Assembly (NCBI GenBank): GCA_013043945.1
Contig: JABEUW010000102.1
Location: forward strand, 1-17,192
Length of the DNA stretch: 17,192 bases
From: Vulcanimicrobiota bacterium
GTDB lineage: Bacteria > Vulcanimicrobiota > Vulcanimicrobiia > Vulcanimicrobiales > Vulcanimicrobiaceae
Reading direction: 5' to 3'
A program made the position numbers and the translations under genes. Shown here one piece after another: positions 7,358 through 14,459 of the stretch (its first letter is position 1; every line of letters begins with the position of its first letter). The notes under the pieces are model-generated. The model was not told the DNA's origin, ran no database searches, and worked only from the letters and a program-made list of their open reading frames with translations.

Positions 7358-7460
7358 CGTTGCGGGAGTTCCCACCCCGAGGCACGCTCCCTGGTGCGCC
7401 CTACCGTCTTAGGGGGCCCAAACAAGGTCTACGCGCCTCGAACGGGTATTGAGGGCCTCC
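7358..7460. promoter_or_regulatory. Divergent intergenic region between oxidoreductase and permease
   Basis: About 100 bases separate two head-to-head genes and must hold both promoters. I see no convincing -35/-10 pair. A short hairpin CCCTA-CCGTCT-TAGGG lies at 7399-7414 and could be an operator or a leader structure for the permease. A GAGG ribosome site at 7451-7454 serves the permease ATG at 7461. Confidence 0.4.
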
Positions 7461-8930
7461 ATGCTGCTACAACGAGTCAAGCCGCTTTCGCGCCTATTGG
7501 CCGAGGCCGGCGATCAAAAAACTGCACTGAAGAAAACGCTCGGTCCCGGCGCGCTCACGGCGATGGGCATCGGGGCGATTATCGGCACCGGTATATTCGT
7601 CCTTACCGGCGTCGCGGCCGCGAAATACTCAGGGCCGGCGCTCACCGTATCTTTTATCATCGCCGGCATCGTGAGTGCCTTTGCGGCCCTCTGTTACTCG
7701 GAGGTCGCAAGCCGCGTCCCAATCGCCGGAAGCGCGTATACCTTCGCCTACGCTTCGCTCGGTGAGTTCGTTGCCTGGATTATCGGTTGGGATCTCGTCT
7801 TAGAGTATGCCCTCGGCGCGGCCACCGTCAGTATTGGTTGGTCGGGGTATTTTACGAATTTTCTCAGCCACTTCGGCATCAACATCCCCGCCGCATGGCA
7901 ACATAACTACTGGGACACCGGGCCCTCGGGCGAAGCGATTCACGGCATCATGAATTTGCCCGCGTTTTTGATTATCTGCCTCATCGGCGTGTTGTTGATT
8001 CGCGGGACGCGCGAATCCGCGCTGGTGAACGCGATCATCGTGACGGTGAAGGTTGCAATCGTCCTCTTCTTTATCGGTGTCGGTTTTGCCCACGTCAACA
8101 CCGGCAACTGGGTGCCCTACTTCCCATTCGGTTGGGGCGGCACGCTCTTCGGGGCGTTCTTCGTATTCTTCGCCTACATCGGCTTCGACGCGGTCTCGAC
8201 CGCCGCCGAAGAAGCAAAGAACCCGCAGCGCGATATGCCGATCGCCATTATCGGGAGCCTCGCGATCTGCACGGTGCTCTATATCATCGTCGCGGCGATC
8301 CTGACCGGCATGGTGAAATACACCCACCTCAACGTTCCGCAACCCGTCGCCTATGCCGTCGAGCACGTCGGTCTTCCAGGCTGGATGAGCCTCGTGATCT
8401 CGATCGGAGCGATCGCCGGTTTGACGACCGTGCTCCTCGTGATGATGTACGGGCAGACGCGCGTCTTCTTTGCAATGTCGCGCGACGGCTTACTGCCGGC
8501 GGTTTTTTCGAAGGTGCACCCCACGCTTCGGACGCCCGCAACCTCGACGGCGATGTTCACGGTCTTCATCGCCCTCATCGCCGCCTTCACCCCGATCTCC
8601 GTGGTCGGCTCGCTAACGAACATGGGTACGCTCGCGGCGTTCGTGCTGGTCTCGATCTCGGTGCCGATTCTGCGCAAACTCTATCCGGAAGCAAAGGGCT
8701 TCTCGGTACCGTTCGGCCCCTACATCGTTCCGATCACCTCGGCGATCCTTGCATCGCTGCTCTTACTCGCACCGTTCGTCGATACCAGCGTCCCGCGCAT
8801 TCTCGGGCTTCCATTGCCCTGGTTCGGGTTCATCGTCTGGCTCATCATCGGCCTTGGTGTCTACTTCGCCTACGGTCGTTCGCATAGCCACGTCGGCATC
8901 AACGAAGGCGCCGCACGGAAAAGCGCGTAA
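7461..8930 (+). CDS. APC-superfamily amino-acid permease
   Basis: This 489-residue integral membrane transporter of the amino acid-polyamine-organocation superfamily most resembles the cationic amino-acid transporter (CAT/YfnA-like) group. About twelve hydrophobic helices are visible. Helix 1 carries the unwound substrate-binding motif GAIIGTGIF at 38-46. It is followed by the conserved stretch ALCYSEVASRVPIAGSAYTFAYASLGEF, and later by FFAYIGFDAVSTAAEEAKNPQRDMP, typical of the loop around helix 6. It should import amino acids by proton or sodium symport, or by exchange; the exact substrate cannot be read. I chose the ATG at 7461 (GAGG seven bases upstream) over an upstream TTG at 7449. It is transcribed alone between two minus-strand operons whose products handle peptides and amino sugars. 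Confidence 0.93.
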   Translation: MLLQRVKPLSRLLAEAGDQKTALKKTLGPGALTAMGIGAIIGTGIFVLTGVAAAKYSGPALTVSFIIAGIVSAFAALCYSEVASRVPIAGSAYTFAYASLGEFVAWIIGWDLVLEYALGAATVSIGWSGYFTNFLSHFGINIPAAWQHNYWDTGPSGEAIHGIMNLPAFLIICLIGVLLIRGTRESALVNAIIVTVKVAIVLFFIGVGFAHVNTGNWVPYFPFGWGGTLFGAFFVFFAYIGFDAVSTAAEEAKNPQRDMPIAIIGSLAICTVLYIIVAAILTGMVKYTHLNVPQPVAYAVEHVGLPGWMSLVISIGAIAGLTTVLLVMMYGQTRVFFAMSRDGLLPAVFSKVHPTLRTPATSTAMFTVFIALIAAFTPISVVGSLTNMGTLAAFVLVSISVPILRKLYPEAKGFSVPFGPYIVPITSAILASLLLLAPFVDTSVPRILGLPLPWFGFIVWLIIGLGVYFAYGRSHSHVGINEGAARKSA

Positions 8931-8943
8931 CGCCACCGCTTCG

Positions 8944-8984
8944 ATTCGTGCGTGCCGGGCTATAGACGCTCGGCGCGCACGAAT
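8944..8984. terminator. Bidirectional hairpin between convergent permease and hydantoinase genes
   Basis: The arms 8944-8957 (ATTCGTGCGTGCCG) and 8971-8984 (CGGCGCGCACGAAT) pair over 14 positions with a single G-U style mismatch around a 13-base loop. The loop contains the stop codon of the minus-strand hydantoinase gene (8960-8962), and the left arm starts 13 bases after the permease stop. Position and strength suggest a shared terminator for both convergent genes. There is no long T-run on either side, so it may work as a processing or Rho-blocking structure instead. Confidence 0.6.
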
Positions 8985-10978
8985 ACCAACGTGACGCGTT
9001 CGTTGCCGTCGCAACCGCGAAGTTCGTCACTCAATAACGCAACGATGCGCTCGGCGTCGGCGAAGCCACGCAGCTCCGATATCCGACCGCGACGCAAGGC
9101 ATAGAGATCGGGCAATCGACGCCCCACGTCGCCGAAGCGGGTCGCTGCTTCGATCCCTTCGCGAGCGTACCGTTCGATCTCGGCGACGCGTGCGCGGACG
9201 AGGCGCGAGAACGGCGTCGCCAGGCGCACCACCCCGCTCGTGTCGACGATGCGGAGTTTTTGCGCGTGGCGAAAACCGCGCATCTCCTCGCTCACCTCGA
9301 CCGACTCTAGCGCCTCGACCGCAACGCCGAGACTCGCCGCCGCAATGCGCGCGCACTCCTCGTTCCCCACCTGCGCTCGCGCAGCGACGGCACCGCCGAC
9401 CGCACCCCCCGCAGTCGCGAGCACCCGGTTGCGGATCGGATCGACTGAGATATCGACCTCGATACTCGCGGGATCGGCCCCACTCTCGATCGCACGATCG
9501 CTCACCTCTCGCCGTAGGCGCGCGAGTTGCTCCACGCTGGGATCGACGATCTGCCGTTCGATGCTATCGCGCACCAGCGCGAGTGCGACCCCGACCGGCG
9601 AGATGACTTCGTGGTCGCGCGCGATACGAAGGCGAAGGTTCATCGTTCGCGCGAGGTGCGGCACGATCGCGCGCGCGGCGCCGCCGCCGCCGACCAGTTC
9701 GAGCAGGCGTTCGTCGAGTTCGTACTCGGCGATCAGCGCGCGCAGGGTGGGAACGATGCGTTCGATCGCGCGATCGAGGATCGCACGGGCGAGAAGCTCG
9801 GGCGCGATACCGTATGCCGCAGCGGCGAGTGCAAACGCATGGTGCAACGCTTCGTCGTTGCCGCGCCCGAAGGCGCCATCGGGAACGTCGCCGAGAAGAT
9901 TTGCCGCACAGCTCGGCGTGATCGCGATCTCGCGCCCGTCGGCAGCGCGCAGCGCGAGAATCTCGCCCTCGGCGATGCGCGCATCGCGTAGCTCCTCCGG
10001 GCTGCAGAACGCCGCGTATCGATAGCCGGCGATGTGCGCGCTGCGCGGACCGACCGCGTCGACTCCTCCCGCCTTCATGCGCACCAAGCTCCCGCCGGCG
10101 ATCCCGAGCGTGCGCACGTCGAGCGTCCGCAGCAGCAACCGATAGGCGCCGATGCGACCGGGGCGCATCTGCGCGCGTCCGCTCCGTATCACCGAGCAAT
10201 CCGAGCTCGTTCCGCCGACCTCGATAAATATTGCGTCGCTGACGTTCTCGTGCAGCAGCGCTCCGGCGATCCCCGCCGCCGGGCCCGAGAGCAGCGTTGC
10301 GAGCGGGCGCCGTTCGATCTCCTCGATCGACATCACGCCGCCATCGCTGCGCATCACCATCAGCGGCGCGAGGATCCCCGCCGCTTTCACCGCCCTCTCC
10401 GTGCTTCGCGCAGCACGCAACATGCGCGGGAGCAACGCCGCATTGAGGGCTGCCGTACGCGTTCGCGCGCGCAGACCGTAGAGCGAACTTGCATCGCTGC
10501 CCGTCGTCGCCGGAAGATCGAACGCGCGCGCCATCTCCGCCGCACGCCGTTCGCCGGAACTTCGATCGACGCCGAAGGCGCGGGTAACGGCGAGCGCTTC
10601 AATACCGCGATCTCGCTGCAAGATCGCGATGCACTCGCGCTGCGCCCGTTCGTCACGTGCGTCGGCGAACGCCGATGTCGGCGCGAACGAACGCTCGCCG
10701 GGAGAGAATGGCTGCACCCGCATCTGCATGCGGGCGAAGGGAGCGGAGCCATCGAGCAGCCCCAAGATGCCGACGCGTGCGAGATCGCCTTCGAGCAGAG
10801 CGTTGGTCGCCTGGGTCGTCGAGTGCGCGACGAAGGCGATGCGCGCGGGGTCGATCCCCGCGGCGATCAAGCGTTCGAGGCTCTCGCGGATACCGCTCGC
10901 CACGCCGTCCTGGGCATCGTGCGTCGTCGGCACCTTGATACGCGCGACGACCGAACGTTCGCGCGGATCGATCGCCAC
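8960..10978 (-). CDS. hyuA: Hydantoinase/oxoprolinase family subunit A
   Basis: This large ASKHA-fold protein of the hydantoinase A/5-oxoprolinase family cleaves cyclic amides such as hydantoins or 5-oxoproline using ATP. From the GTG at 10978 it has 672 residues. Motifs are HSTTQATNALLEG at 52-64, MRSDGGVMS at 209-217, SGPAAG at 231-236, GGTSSD at 255-260, GIAGGS at 292-297 and a glycine-rich GGGG at 430-433. A C-terminal region of about 190 residues follows the second ASKHA lobe. The conserved first motif (VGIDVGGTFTDA) is encoded in frame upstream of 10978, so the true protein is longer (see the separate entry). Subunit B is not in the window. The gene follows the M20 dipeptidase and ends the operon. 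Confidence 0.88.
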   Translation of the reverse strand: MAIDPRERSVVARIKVPTTHDAQDGVASGIRESLERLIAAGIDPARIAFVAHSTTQATNALLEGDLARVGILGLLDGSAPFARMQMRVQPFSPGERSFAPTSAFADARDERAQRECIAILQRDRGIEALAVTRAFGVDRSSGERRAAEMARAFDLPATTGSDASSLYGLRARTRTAALNAALLPRMLRAARSTERAVKAAGILAPLMVMRSDGGVMSIEEIERRPLATLLSGPAAGIAGALLHENVSDAIFIEVGGTSSDCSVIRSGRAQMRPGRIGAYRLLLRTLDVRTLGIAGGSLVRMKAGGVDAVGPRSAHIAGYRYAAFCSPEELRDARIAEGEILALRAADGREIAITPSCAANLLGDVPDGAFGRGNDEALHHAFALAAAAYGIAPELLARAILDRAIERIVPTLRALIAEYELDERLLELVGGGGAARAIVPHLARTMNLRLRIARDHEVISPVGVALALVRDSIERQIVDPSVEQLARLRREVSDRAIESGADPASIEVDISVDPIRNRVLATAGGAVGGAVAARAQVGNEECARIAAASLGVAVEALESVEVSEEMRGFRHAQKLRIVDTSGVVRLATPFSRLVRARVAEIERYAREGIEAATRFGDVGRRLPDLYALRRGRISELRGFADAERIVALLSDELRGCDGNERVTLVFVRAERL

Positions 10979-11038
10979 GGCGTCGGTGAACGTACCGCCG
11001 ACGTCGATACCGACGCGAAGCGGGGTTACCGTGCCGAT
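10979..11038 (-). other. In-frame N-terminal coding extension of hyuA lacking a canonical start
   Basis: Directly upstream of the first canonical start (GTG 10978), the same frame encodes ...TPLRVGIDVGGTFTDA. This is the phosphate-1 motif that opens nearly every hydantoinase A protein. Reading further up to about 11160 I find no ATG, GTG, TTG or CTG in this frame and no stop. Translation may begin at a rare codon, for example the ATC at 11036-11038 or a codon nearer the M20 stop at 11026-11028, through termination-reinitiation. Otherwise the assembly has an indel or substitution here. The conservation of the motif makes the extension real as coding sequence. Confidence 0.75.
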
Positions 11039-12429
11039 CGTTCTCGTGCCGGGAGGCTCTCGGCGAGCTCGTCGTAGAGCATCGCCATCGTTTCGATGCC
11101 GCCGAAGAATTGCTTCAACGAGAACTTTTCGTTCGGCGCGTGAATGCGATCGTCGGGCAGCCCGACGCCGATCATCACCTGCGGCAATCCGAAGATGCGG
11201 TCGAAACTCCCGACCGGTGTAATCGAGCCGCCGGTGCCGATAAAGACCGGCGCTTTGCCGAAGCCGCGCTCCATCGCCGTTGCCGCGGCGGCGACGGCAG
11301 GATGGTCGCGGCCGATTAAGACCGCGCGCGCGGTACCCTCATCTTCGACGTGCACGCGCACGCCGGTCGGCACGCGCGCGAGCAGATAGTTCTTCACCGC
11401 ATCGCGCACGGCGAGCGGATCTTGCGCGCCGACGAGACGTGCCGAGAGCTTCGCGCAGGCGAACGATGGGATCACCGTCTTATGCCCCGGGCCCTGATAG
11501 CCGCCCCAGATGCCGTTGCATTCCAGCGTCGGGCGATACCACATGCGCGCGAGCGGATGAATGCCGCGTTCGCCCCACAATTGCGGCACGCCGAGTTCGG
11601 CCGCCGATGCATGCTCGTCGTAGGCGAGACCGCGTACCTGCGCCTCGACCTCTTCATCGATCTCCGGTGCTCCGTCGTAAAAGCCCGGAACGGTGACGCG
11701 CGCACGATCGTCCTTGAGCGAGGCGATCAACATCGCCAGCGCTTCGATCGGGTTACGCACGAGCCCGCCGAAGTACCCGGAGTGCAGATCCTCGCTCGGG
11801 CCGGTGACGCGCACGTCCCAGTGGACGAGGCCGCGAACCGAGGTGGTGAGCGCGGGCGTATCGGCGGAGTAGACCGCGGTATCGGAGATCACCGCGAGAT
11901 CGGCTTGGAAACGATCGCGGTACCGAGCGAGCGCGCTCTCGAAGTTCGGCGAGCCGATCTCTTCCTCGCCTTCGACCAGCACGATGACGTTGATCGGCAG
12001 TTCGCCGCGCACGTGCAGGTGCGCTTCGAGTGCGGCGAGATGCATGAGCACCTGCCCTTTATCGTCGACCGCCCCGCGACCGTAGATATTGCCGTCGCGC
12101 ACCGTTCCTTCGAACGGCGGGGAGAGCCAGAGTTCGAACGGCTCGGGAGGCTGCACGTCGTAGTGACCGTAGATGAGGACGGTCGGCTTCGCGGGGTCGT
12201 GCCCGTAACGACCGTAGGCGAACGGCGCACCATCGGTCGCGAGCAGTTCGGCTTCGAAACCGATCGAGCGCATCCGCTCCACGAGGAGCGTCGCGCAACG
12301 CTGCATATCCTCGCGATGCTGAGGATTCGCTGAGACCGAGGGGATCGCTATGAGCGCTTTTAATTCATCGAGATAGCGATCGTGCGATCTCCGTACGTGC
12401 GAGAGCAGTTCCTCGTCGTTCCCGATCAT
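11026..12429 (-). CDS. M20-family dipeptidase
   Basis: This is a 467-residue cytoplasmic zinc peptidase of the M20 family (carnosinase/PepV-like dipeptidase branch). The metal site is visible: His89 in YGHYDVQP with catalytic Asp91, Asp122 in GAVDDKGQ, the Glu156-Glu157 pair in EGEEEIGS, an aspartate in SDTAVYS, and the C-terminal GGSITPV loop with a later histidine (DRIHAPNEKF). The dimerisation lid between the two halves of the catalytic domain carries LHSGYFGGLVRNP, and LECNGIWGGYQGPGHKTVIP follows. The start ATG at 12429 lies eight bases after the stop of the permease-PDZ gene. Its own stop falls inside the coding extension of hyuA, so the operon is tightly packed. It probably splits dipeptides imported by a neighbouring transporter; specificity is unknown. 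Confidence 0.93.
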   Translation of the reverse strand: MIGNDEELLSHVRRSHDRYLDELKALIAIPSVSANPQHREDMQRCATLLVERMRSIGFEAELLATDGAPFAYGRYGHDPAKPTVLIYGHYDVQPPEPFELWLSPPFEGTVRDGNIYGRGAVDDKGQVLMHLAALEAHLHVRGELPINVIVLVEGEEEIGSPNFESALARYRDRFQADLAVISDTAVYSADTPALTTSVRGLVHWDVRVTGPSEDLHSGYFGGLVRNPIEALAMLIASLKDDRARVTVPGFYDGAPEIDEEVEAQVRGLAYDEHASAAELGVPQLWGERGIHPLARMWYRPTLECNGIWGGYQGPGHKTVIPSFACAKLSARLVGAQDPLAVRDAVKNYLLARVPTGVRVHVEDEGTARAVLIGRDHPAVAAAATAMERGFGKAPVFIGTGGSITPVGSFDRIFGLPQVMIGVGLPDDRIHAPNEKFSLKQFFGGIETMAMLYDELAESLPARERSAR

Positions 12430-12437
12430 CGCATGGG

Positions 12438-14459
12438 CTATTCGCGCAGCAGCGCCTCTACCTCTTTCGGCAGTACCGGGGCGAGCAATTGAATCTGCTG
12501 CGTACCCTTGCCGACGCGCACCTGGAACGAGTGCGCCTTGCCGTCGTACGAGCGCGCCTCCGATTGGAAGGTGCCGTAATCCCACCACCAACGCCCGTCG
12601 ATCTTATCGACGATCTCGCCGGTGCGCATTCCAGCCGCCCACGCCGGGCCACCCGCGCGTACGTAGACCCGCATGTAGCCATCGACGGTTTTAAAGAGCG
12701 CGAAGTAATAGGTCGGGCGAAGATTCGCCGGCAGCGAGAGCCCGTGCGCGAACAGGATATGCGCGCGACGCGGATGGCGCGCTCGCCACGCAAGCAAGCG
12801 ACGCGTTCCCTGCAGCGCGAGCTTCCGCACGAGCGCTGCACGCGGCTGCGGTTCGACCGCGTGATCGTGCCATTCGCGCACGACCCATCCGCCGCAATCT
12901 TCGAGCCGCAGCCCGATATCGAGATTGACGCCCTCCAACAACGTGAAGCGCTGCCGACGAACGTAGACGTAGGCCGCATACGGTTTCGAGCGGCAGTCGC
13001 GACGTTCGGGAACCGCGTGCCGGCGCGCGACCTGAAAGCCGGCATGCGTGAGTCTCGCAGCGACGGTCGCAGCAGCGATGCGACCGAATCGCGTTCCATC
13101 GTCGTCGACGACGATATGATGCGCGGCGCTCGCCGGTGCGAGGAGTCCCGGCGGAAACGGAAGGTTCGGTAACGGTGCGGCGCTCGCGACGTGGAGGCTC
13201 ACCGCGAGCAACGCGGCGAGGATTGCGACGACGTATTGGTAGGGAAGCGTCGCGAGCATCATCCGTTCGGTCCGATCGCCGGTTTGGTTGGCGACCCAAA
13301 CGTTCGCGGTATTGGTGGGGTCGCAGACGTTTTGCACCGCGACGAGCGCCATCACTCCGGCGACGAGCAGCACCGGTGCGATCGCATGCGCGCCGATCAG
13401 CGCGGCGAAGAATGCTATGCCGACGCCGAAGGGATTGAGCGGCCCGCGATAGAGCACCAGTGGGCTGAGCAGGCCGAAGACCAGAACGAACGCGGTCGGT
13501 CGCGCGATCCAATTGCCGGCAATGGGAGCGAGCGCCGCATGCATCGCGGGCTCTCTCACGGCGACGAGCAGCATACCGATTCCCATGAAGAGCAGGACCG
13601 CCGGCGCCACATCCTCGATTCCGCGAATCGCCGCGCCGACGAGCGTCTGCACGATTGCGCGCGGGCGAACGATCGCCGCGCCGAGTACAGCGGCAACGGA
13701 GAACGCCGTTACTGCATCGAGATGGAGAAAAAAATAGAGCGGCATCGGTAGCAGCGGAACGAATAGCGCGACTGCAGGAACGCGGCCGGCGCCGTCGTTC
13801 TCGAGATCGAGCACCTCCGCATCGTTCTCGCGCCGCGCTTCGCGCCAGGTTGCGTAGTCGCGTTCGCGTGCGAATCCCACGATCGCAAAAGCGATCAACG
13901 CGATCGCATCGATGGCGGCGAGTGCGAGTGCGAAGGGGAGTAAGCGCCCCTCGGTGACGCCGAAGAAGGTGGTATAGAACGTCCAGTTCGCGATATTAAA
14001 GGTGAACCCAAGCGCGAACGCCATGAGAAACAACGGCCCGGTGAGCCGCCGCGGCACGCCGACGGCGAGCATCGTCGGCAGCACGATCGAACCGACCATC
14101 ACGATCGCCCCGAGCCCGGAGAGCGAGACGAAGAGGACGGCGGTCACCGCGCAGAGGACGAGCGCGAAGAGCAACGGATTCTCTCCGCCATACTCCGCGG
14201 CGAGGTTGACGATCGCGCGCGCGATGCCGGTATCGATCGTGACGCGGCCGAGCAGCGCGCCGAAGATCACCGCCGCGTACGCCGGCGCGAGCACCGTCAC
14301 ACCGCCGGAGAAGACCGCGCCGAGCCGTGCGAATGGAACTCCGGCCACCGCGCAGAGCGCGATCGCCATCACCGGAATCGCCAACAGGGCGGGCAATATG
14401 CGGCGCACCATCAGCACCGCACAGAGCGCGAAGACGGCGAGCATGAGCAACGCGGTCAC
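12438..14459 (-). CDS. Multispan permease with C-terminal PDZ-like domain
   Basis: The protein has 673 residues in two parts. Residues 1 to about 424 contain roughly eleven to twelve hydrophobic helices. Conserved-looking re-entrant loops (SLSGLGAIVMVGSIVLPTM at 112-130 and VQNVCDPTNTANVWVANQTGD at 375-395) resemble the ion-transporter superfamily (GntP/CitMHS/DctM-like), which carries organic anions. Residues 425-673 form a soluble region. It starts AAPLPNLPFPPG and ends in a PDZ-like module at about 595-662 (VRAGGPAWAAGMRTGEIVDKIDG). The start GTG at 14459 overlaps the GH20 stop as GTGA, indicating translational coupling. The substrate is unknown; a GH20 product or a peptide fits the neighbours. 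The last helix plus ASAAP could also be read as a signal peptide of an internally started protein (Met401). Confidence 0.75.
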   Translation of the reverse strand: MTALLMLAVFALCAVLMVRRILPALLAIPVMAIALCAVAGVPFARLGAVFSGGVTVLAPAYAAVIFGALLGRVTIDTGIARAIVNLAAEYGGENPLLFALVLCAVTAVLFVSLSGLGAIVMVGSIVLPTMLAVGVPRRLTGPLFLMAFALGFTFNIANWTFYTTFFGVTEGRLLPFALALAAIDAIALIAFAIVGFARERDYATWREARRENDAEVLDLENDGAGRVPAVALFVPLLPMPLYFFLHLDAVTAFSVAAVLGAAIVRPRAIVQTLVGAAIRGIEDVAPAVLLFMGIGMLLVAVREPAMHAALAPIAGNWIARPTAFVLVFGLLSPLVLYRGPLNPFGVGIAFFAALIGAHAIAPVLLVAGVMALVAVQNVCDPTNTANVWVANQTGDRTERMMLATLPYQYVVAILAALLAVSLHVASAAPLPNLPFPPGLLAPASAAHHIVVDDDGTRFGRIAAATVAARLTHAGFQVARRHAVPERRDCRSKPYAAYVYVRRQRFTLLEGVNLDIGLRLEDCGGWVVREWHDHAVEPQPRAALVRKLALQGTRRLLAWRARHPRRAHILFAHGLSLPANLRPTYYFALFKTVDGYMRVYVRAGGPAWAAGMRTGEIVDKIDGRWWWDYGTFQSEARSYDGKAHSFQVRVGKGTQQIQLLAPVLPKEVEALLRE

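Noticed and set aside
10034..11077. A 347-codon plus-strand frame opposite hyuA
   Set aside because: The translation is arginine- and alanine-rich without motifs, and the opposite strand carries clear family signatures.
11350..12333. A 327-codon plus-strand frame opposite the M20 dipeptidase
   Set aside because: It is antisense to a complete M20 metal site; low-complexity shadow coding.
12430..12591. An N-terminal extension of the M20 dipeptidase up to 12591
   Set aside because: The extension overlaps the PDZ-like domain of the upstream gene in another frame. The family starts at about the MIGNDEE methionine, 8 bases after the upstream stop.
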